DNA of 34,056 nt, taken from positions 1 to 34,056 of the forward strand of contig CAMVGO010000024.1 in assembly GCA_947167045.1 (NCBI GenBank), read 5' to 3'. The DNA comes from an uncultured Clostridia bacterium. GTDB taxonomy: Bacteria > Bacillota > Clostridia > Saccharofermentanales > Saccharofermentanaceae. Numbering within the stretch: position 1 is the stretch's first letter; every line of letters starts with the position of its first letter. Shown here one piece after another: positions 29,172 to 34,056 of this stretch. The translations under genes were made by a program, and so were the position numbers. A model generated the notes under the pieces. That model worked only from the letters and a program-made list of their open reading frames with translations. It ran no database searches and was not told where the DNA came from.

Positions 29172-30590
29172 ATGCCACATTCATCGGGAGGAGGTTCCCA
29201 CGGTGGCGGTTTCCACGGCGGTGGATCGCACGGGGGAAGCAGTTCTAACAGAATATCAAGGACTTATTTTCCGGGCTCGAGACGTTATCTGAAACACCAC
29301 CGTTACGGCGGTGAGGATGAGTATATATATGCTAGTTCAATGCCGAGGAAGTCAGGTAAATCAACGATAGCGGTAATCGCGGTCATGGCTGCCATTTTTA
29401 CCGGAATGACCGGAATCGGTATATTCTCTTCGATTCCGAAAAAACTCAATGCGCATTATCTGGACATGCCCGCTGTTCATGATGACATCGGTGCCATCAA
29501 GGATGAGGATGAACTCGAGGACAGGATCAATGAATATTGCGACCTGACCGGAATATGTCCCGTTATATACACTGTTTATGACGAGGATTGGGAAATCGAT
29601 TACAGAAACCTTGAAGATTATACTTACGATAAATATGTTGACAATTTCAGAGATGAACAGCACTTCGTGATCGTGTATTCCGTGCCGTACAGAGACATGG
29701 AGCTTTTAAATGAAGGTAAGATCCGTGTCCCTGATTACTCCTGGGAAGCCGTTCAGGGTGACGAGACGGATCCTTTCCTGACGGAATCCGAATTCCGCAG
29801 TTTCGGAAAGGTCGTCATGAAAGCGCTTGAAAGAGGTTACGATCCCGGAACTGCTTTTTCCGAAGCGTTCAGCCTTTCGATCAAGGATGCGGAGAGCAAA
29901 CTGGATCCAGGTTCCCCGGCAGGCATATTCCAGTTGATCGGGTCAGTATTACCGCTGCTTTTTATCGCGGGTATCTTTGTGCCCATTCTGATACTTACCA
30001 TCAAACAGTATAAAAGAGACAAATATGTTGATTATGTTGAGGTTCCGCTTGATGACCAGCCTCAGGCTTCCGCGGGTGGCGTAAGCGCCGGTTTTCATAC
30101 GGAAACTTACAGCGGTCCGAATTATTCTTCCAGGTCGTTCAGCTATACTCCGTCTGAATCAGCTCCGATGCCGAAAGGCGTTAAGATCTTCAGTTTATTG
30201 TTCTTTATCCCGTTCGTGATAGCAGGCATCGTAATGATAGCGACCGCTGCCGGAATGCTGGCTGCAGGCGGCGACGGCAGCTTCGGCGTAATGCTCCTGA
30301 TATTCGGTCTGGTCTGGACAACGATAATAACGGTTACCATCATCAACTTTTTCGTAAAGAACTTCAAAAAGACCAAGGCTGCGGAAACACCTCTTACGGC
30401 GGAGTATCCCAAGGCAGAATATCCGCAGGCGGAATACCCCGCGGCTCAGATGCCCGTGCAGAACAGTTCGCCTGTATCGCCCGCGTCCGGAAATACGGAG
30501 TTCGATCCACGGTTCTTCGACACGTCAAAGAGCGATTACGATTCGGATGATGAGGATTACAGGCGAATGAAGCGTAAGGGATACGAGTGA
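29172..30590 (+). CDS. TPM-like membrane protein with Gly/His-rich N-terminus, 472 aa
   Basis: Residues 1-30 are almost all Gly, His and Ser in a GGSHGG-like repeat, potentially metal-binding. A membrane segment (about 65-88) leads to an extracellular domain (about 95-245) with the order IGAIKDEDELEDRINEYCDL then CPVIYTVYDEDW and EQHFVIVYSV, which resembles TPM domains. Further membrane segments lie at about 258-278, 338-362 and 372-398. The tail contains three EYP units (AEYPKAEYPQAEYPAAQ) and is acidic near the end. Similar Gly-rich TPM proteins occur widely in Firmicutes with unknown function. The start ATG has CGGAGGG upstream. Its stop directly abuts the stop of the convergent nuclease gene. 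Confidence 0.82.
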   Translation: MPHSSGGGSHGGGFHGGGSHGGSSSNRISRTYFPGSRRYLKHHRYGGEDEYIYASSMPRKSGKSTIAVIAVMAAIFTGMTGIGIFSSIPKKLNAHYLDMPAVHDDIGAIKDEDELEDRINEYCDLTGICPVIYTVYDEDWEIDYRNLEDYTYDKYVDNFRDEQHFVIVYSVPYRDMELLNEGKIRVPDYSWEAVQGDETDPFLTESEFRSFGKVVMKALERGYDPGTAFSEAFSLSIKDAESKLDPGSPAGIFQLIGSVLPLLFIAGIFVPILILTIKQYKRDKYVDYVEVPLDDQPQASAGGVSAGFHTETYSGPNYSSRSFSYTPSESAPMPKGVKIFSLLFFIPFVIAGIVMIATAAGMLAAGGDGSFGVMLLIFGLVWTTIITVTIINFFVKNFKKTKAAETPLTAEYPKAEYPQAEYPAAQMPVQNSSPVSPASGNTEFDPRFFDTSKSDYDSDDEDYRRMKRKGYE

Positions 30591-31235
30591 TCATCCCTCA
30601 TATTGTCTGAAGTCGTCGGCGTACTTAAGGTTTGGTTCGATGTAGACGGGTTCGGCGTGATCTGTCGCGAGCATTATCTCGTTTACCATGATGTATGTAT
30701 CGCCTGTGTCGATCCAGACGTAGGCGAGTGTTCTGTCGTACTGGTCGAACTCTTCCACGTCGTATTCGAGATAGACGATATCGATCTCAGACATAAGGTC
30801 CTTCATGAATGCGGATGCTTCACGGCCTTCGTCGGTATTTTTGCTCTCGTCCTCATGGACTGATTCGGGAGCGTTGATGCCTGTGAGGCGGACTCTTAAA
30901 CGTTTGCCCTCCGGGTTGTGGACTATTATCGTGTCGCCGTCCACCACGCGCTCGAATTCACAGGGGACCAGAACGGACGGGTCGACCTGAAGGGTGACGC
31001 CAAAGGGAAGTTCCGTGCCGCCGACGTCGTTTTCGGAATAGACGGAAGCGACGGTATCGGAGGTCTCGCGGTAAACGGTCTGCTGGGGGAGCGGATCAAA
31101 GCACCCCGTCAGAGCCAGGGCCGAAAGGGCAATACCCAGCGCGGCGGCAGGTAAAAAGCGTGCGCGTACGCCGCCTTTTCTGCATTTCGCGGTGCGGGAA
31201 AGCCCGCTGTTGACTGTAAGTCCGTACTTTTTCAT
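30591..31235 (-). CDS. Secreted thermonuclease-like (SNase domain) lipoprotein, 214 aa
   Basis: A staphylococcal-nuclease-type OB fold: FERVVDGDTIIVHNPEGKRL then RVRLTGINAPES is the family core with the metal-binding Asp, catalytic Arg and the second Asp/Glu region, and YDRTLAYVWID supplies the second catalytic Arg. It degrades DNA or RNA outside the cell. The signal is a lipoprotein type: a long basic start (about 28 residues), a hydrophobic AALGIALSALALTG, then Cys at about residue 45. ATG 31235 is preferred; a TTG at 31283 is possible, but it would lie upstream of the promoter (TTGCAC, 16 bp, TACAAT). No ribosome-binding site is visible, so the mRNA may be leaderless. Confidence 0.88.
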   Translation of the reverse strand: MKKYGLTVNSGLSRTAKCRKGGVRARFLPAAALGIALSALALTGCFDPLPQQTVYRETSDTVASVYSENDVGGTELPFGVTLQVDPSVLVPCEFERVVDGDTIIVHNPEGKRLRVRLTGINAPESVHEDESKNTDEGREASAFMKDLMSEIDIVYLEYDVEEFDQYDRTLAYVWIDTGDTYIMVNEIMLATDHAEPVYIEPNLKYADDFRQYEG

Positions 31236-31241
31236 GAGTGT

Positions 31242-31269
31242 ATTGTAATCAATAAAATAAAAAGTGCAA
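31242..31269 (-). promoter_or_regulatory. Promoter of the nuclease gene, possibly leaderless
   Basis: On the minus strand TTGCAC (31264-31269), 16 bases, TACAAT (31242-31247). Only six bases separate the -10 box from the ATG, so transcription would begin at or next to the start codon. Confidence 0.5.
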
Positions 31270-31349
31270 AGACGTTTCCTCAATGTTACAATTCTGTGTT
31301 AGAATTCTGTCTAGTAAATTTCATCAGGGCTTAAGAAGGGGGCGTAAAT

Positions 31350-34056
31350 ATGCCAAAGAGAGAAGATATCAATAAGATCCTTATTATCGGTTCAGGTCCT
31401 ATCATCATCGGTCAGGCTTGCGAATTCGACTATTCCGGAACACAGGCGTGCAAGGCTTTGAGGAAGCTCGGTTACGAGATCGTCCTTGTCAATTCCAATC
31501 CCGCGACCATCATGACCGACCCGGATGTCGCCGACAGGACTTACATCGAACCGCTCAACGTTAAGCGTTTGGAGCAGATCATCGCGAAAGAGCGCCCGGA
31601 TGCGCTTCTCCCCAACTTAGGCGGACAGTCAGGTCTCAACCTCTGTTCGGAGCTTTCCAAGGCTGGAATCCTCGAAAAGTACGGTGTACAGGTAATCGGC
31701 GTACAGGTCGATGCCATCGAGAGAGGCGAGGATAGAATAGAATTCAAGGAGACAATGACTTCACTGGGTATTGAGATGCCGAGATCACATGAGGCATACT
31801 CTGTAGAAGAGGCCATCAAGATCGCAGAGGACTTGGGTTATCCTGTAGTCATCAGACCGGCATATACGATGGGCGGCGCCGGTGGCGGCCTCGTTTACAA
31901 TATCGATGAGCTTAAGGTTGTCGTAGAGAGAGGTCTTGCAGCTTCCATGATCCATCAGGTACTCGTTGAAGAGTCCATCAGCGGATGGGAAGAACTCGAG
32001 CTCGAAGTTGTAAGAGATGAAAAGGACAACGTCATCACGGTCTGCTTCATCGAGAATATCGACCCTATCGGCGTTCATACGGGCGACTCATTCTGCTCGG
32101 CACCTATGCTCACTATCTCTGAAGATGTCCAGAAGATCCTTCAGGATTATTCATACAGGATCGTTAAGGCGATCGAGGTTATCGGCGGCTGCAACTGCCA
32201 GTTCGCTCACGACCCGAAGACGGGAAGGATCGTGGTTATCGAGATCAATCCGAGAACCTCAAGATCCTCAGCTCTTGCTTCCAAGGCAACGGGCTTCCCG
32301 ATCGCACTCGTTTCCGCAATGCTCGCGTGCGGTCTCACACTTGATGAGATCCCATGCGGAAAGTACGGCACTCTCGACAAGTACTATCCGGACGGCGACT
32401 ATGTCGTAATCAAGTTCGCAAGATGGGCTTTCGAAAAGTTCCACGGAGCTCAGGACAAGCTCGGCACACAGATGAGAGCCGTAGGCGAGGTCATGAGCAT
32501 CGGCAAGACATACAAGGAAGCTTTCCAGAAGGCGATCAGATCCCTTGAGAAAGACAGATATGGTCTGGGCTTTGCAAAAGATTTCAACAAACTCTCCAAG
32601 GAAGAACTCATGCTCAAGCTCACACAGCCTTCTTCCGAGCGTCAGTTCATAATGTATGAGGCGCTCCGTAAGGGTGCGACAGTTGAAGAACTCTATGAGC
32701 TTACAAAGATCAAGCACTGGTTCATCGAGCAGATGAAGGAACTGGTTGAGGAAGAGGAAGAACTCATCAAGGGTGCCGGAAGGATACCTTCCGAGCCGGT
32801 TCTCCGCCAGGCAAAACTCGACGGATTCTCTGATAAGTATCTCTCACAGCTCCTGAGCGTTTCCGAAGACCTTATCCGCCGTGCACGTTATGAATACGGC
32901 ATTAAGGAAGCCTGGGAAGGCGTTCATGTTTCAGGAACACAGGATGCTGCATATTATTATTCTTCCTATCATATCGAAGACAAGTCTCCCGTATCTTCCA
33001 ACAAGAAGATCATGATCCTGGGCGGCGGTCCGAACAGGATCGGCCAGGGTATCGAGTTCGATTACTGCTGCGTTCACGCTGCACTCGCTCTCAAGAAGCT
33101 CGGCTTCGAATCCATAATCGTAAACTGCAACCCTGAGACGGTATCCACAGACTACGATACTTCCGACAAGCTCTATTTCGAGCCTCTGACACTGGAAGAC
33201 GTTCTCGCTATCCATGAGAAGGAAAAGCCGTTAGGCGTTATTGCGCAGTTCGGCGGCCAGACACCTCTGAACCTTGCGGCAAGCCTTAAGGCAAACGGCG
33301 TAAACATTCTCGGTACCACACCTGAGACGATCGACCTCGCAGAAGACAGAGATCACTTCCGCGCCATGATGAACCGTCTTGGCATCCCGATGCCTGAGGC
33401 AGGCATGGCTGTCAATGCCGACGAGGCAATCGCCATCGCAAACAAGATCGGTTACCCCGTAATGGTACGTCCTTCTTACGTCCTCGGCGGACGCGGAATG
33501 GAAGTCGTTCACGATGACGAGATGATGAGAGTCTACATGAATGCCGCAGTAGGCGTTACACCTGACAGACCCATTCTCATCGACCGTTTCCTGCACCACG
33601 CAACAGAGTGCGAGGCAGATGCTATCTCCGACGGCACGAACTGCTATGTTCCCGCAGTCATGGAGCACATCGAGCTTGCCGGAATCCACTCCGGTGACTC
33701 CGCGTGCATCCTGCCTTCAAAGAATCTCTCTCCCGAGATCGTTGAGACAATAAAGGAATATACAAGAAAGATCGCTGTCGAGATGAACGTTGTCGGTCTC
33801 ATGAACATGCAGTATGCGATCGAGGACGGCGTTGTCTTCGTTCTCGAGGCTAACCCCCGTGCATCAAGAACCGTTCCGCTCGTTTCCAAGGTTACGGGCA
33901 CCAACATGGTCAAGATCGCTACGGATATCATGACAAGCCATCTCACGGGCAGACCTTCACCCGTACCGGAACTCCACGACAAGGTCATCCCTCACTACGG
34001 AGTTAAGGAAGCAGTCTTCCCGTTCAACATGTTCCAGGAAGTTGACCCTGTATTGG
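31350..34056 (+). CDS. carB: Carbamoyl-phosphate synthase large subunit, 3' end beyond window
   Basis: The subunit makes carbamoyl phosphate from ammonia, bicarbonate and two ATP for pyrimidine and arginine synthesis. The first ATP-grasp half begins KILIIGSGPIIIGQACEFDY (about residues 9-28) with VIRPAYTMGGAGGG and VIEINPRTSRSSALASKATG. The second begins KIMILGGGPNRIGQGIEFDY (about 551-570), with MVRPSYVLGGRGMEVV and VLEANPRASRTVPLVSKVTG. About 902 codons lie in the window; the family has about 1070, so the last part of the second half and the MGS-like regulatory domain are missing. ATG 31350 follows AAGGGGGC. carA is not visible upstream; a convergent or divergent nuclease gene lies there instead, so carB appears separated from carA here. 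Confidence 0.97.
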   Translation, partial: MPKREDINKILIIGSGPIIIGQACEFDYSGTQACKALRKLGYEIVLVNSNPATIMTDPDVADRTYIEPLNVKRLEQIIAKERPDALLPNLGGQSGLNLCSELSKAGILEKYGVQVIGVQVDAIERGEDRIEFKETMTSLGIEMPRSHEAYSVEEAIKIAEDLGYPVVIRPAYTMGGAGGGLVYNIDELKVVVERGLAASMIHQVLVEESISGWEELELEVVRDEKDNVITVCFIENIDPIGVHTGDSFCSAPMLTISEDVQKILQDYSYRIVKAIEVIGGCNCQFAHDPKTGRIVVIEINPRTSRSSALASKATGFPIALVSAMLACGLTLDEIPCGKYGTLDKYYPDGDYVVIKFARWAFEKFHGAQDKLGTQMRAVGEVMSIGKTYKEAFQKAIRSLEKDRYGLGFAKDFNKLSKEELMLKLTQPSSERQFIMYEALRKGATVEELYELTKIKHWFIEQMKELVEEEEELIKGAGRIPSEPVLRQAKLDGFSDKYLSQLLSVSEDLIRRARYEYGIKEAWEGVHVSGTQDAAYYYSSYHIEDKSPVSSNKKIMILGGGPNRIGQGIEFDYCCVHAALALKKLGFESIIVNCNPETVSTDYDTSDKLYFEPLTLEDVLAIHEKEKPLGVIAQFGGQTPLNLAASLKANGVNILGTTPETIDLAEDRDHFRAMMNRLGIPMPEAGMAVNADEAIAIANKIGYPVMVRPSYVLGGRGMEVVHDDEMMRVYMNAAVGVTPDRPILIDRFLHHATECEADAISDGTNCYVPAVMEHIELAGIHSGDSACILPSKNLSPEIVETIKEYTRKIAVEMNVVGLMNMQYAIEDGVVFVLEANPRASRTVPLVSKVTGTNMVKIATDIMTSHLTGRPSPVPELHDKVIPHYGVKEAVFPFNMFQEVDPVL

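Overview
The window looks like chromosome of an anaerobic, low-to-mid GC Firmicute of the class Clostridia, probably a gut or rumen Lachnospiraceae/Oscillospiraceae relative. The reasons are strong GGAGG ribosome-binding sites, frequent GTG/TTG starts, DUF975, DUF3021 and LytTR proteins, a FliB-like flagellin methylase, a GH43 glycosidase, and a MobV mobilizable element typical of these hosts. The genus assignment is inference.

Layout. 1-81: 3' end of tRNA-Asn(GUU) and its terminator. 172-3648: two unknown genes, a zinc-ribbon membrane protein on the minus strand and a DUF975 membrane protein. 3731-8583: two OmpR-type two-component systems with a lipoprotein gene between them (RR1-HK1, then lipoprotein-RR2-HK2). 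8625-9727: a decayed PD-(D/E)XK transposase-like gene and a small unknown gene. 9747-16510: an integrative mobilizable element of about 6.8 kb bounded by an exact 16-bp direct repeat. It carries a large solute-binding-like lipoprotein as cargo, a MobV relaxase with an oriT-like region, an excisionase, an XRE regulator with an operator cluster, and a tyrosine integrase. 16577-19710: a MacB/FtsX-type ABC transporter. 19844-21040: an OFA-family MFS transporter. 21065-24652 (minus): a 7TM HD-GYP protein whose stop codon directly abuts the start of a reverse transcriptase. 24947-26490: a LytTR regulator between two membrane proteins, behind LytTR-type direct repeats. 26582-31235: GH43 glycosidase, a strongly structured candidate small RNA on the minus strand, FliB-like methylase, cupin, TPM-like membrane protein and a secreted thermonuclease-like lipoprotein. 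31350 to the end: carB, cut by the window edge.

How the parts connect. RR2-HK2 and the ABC transporter resemble one sensing/efflux module that the mobile element has pushed apart. The right attachment repeat lies inside an array of TTAAG repeats, 10-11 bp apart, just upstream of the transporter, which has the layout of an OmpR-family operator. A second TTAAG array lies upstream of the DUF975 gene. The points most worth following up are the HD-GYP/reverse transcriptase pair, which shows none of the hallmarks of retrons, DGRs or group II introns; the minus-strand structured RNA at about 27628-27771, with its own promoter-like and terminator-like ends; and the element whose attachment site is a response-regulator operator. 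All calls come from reading the sequence; no database search was run.
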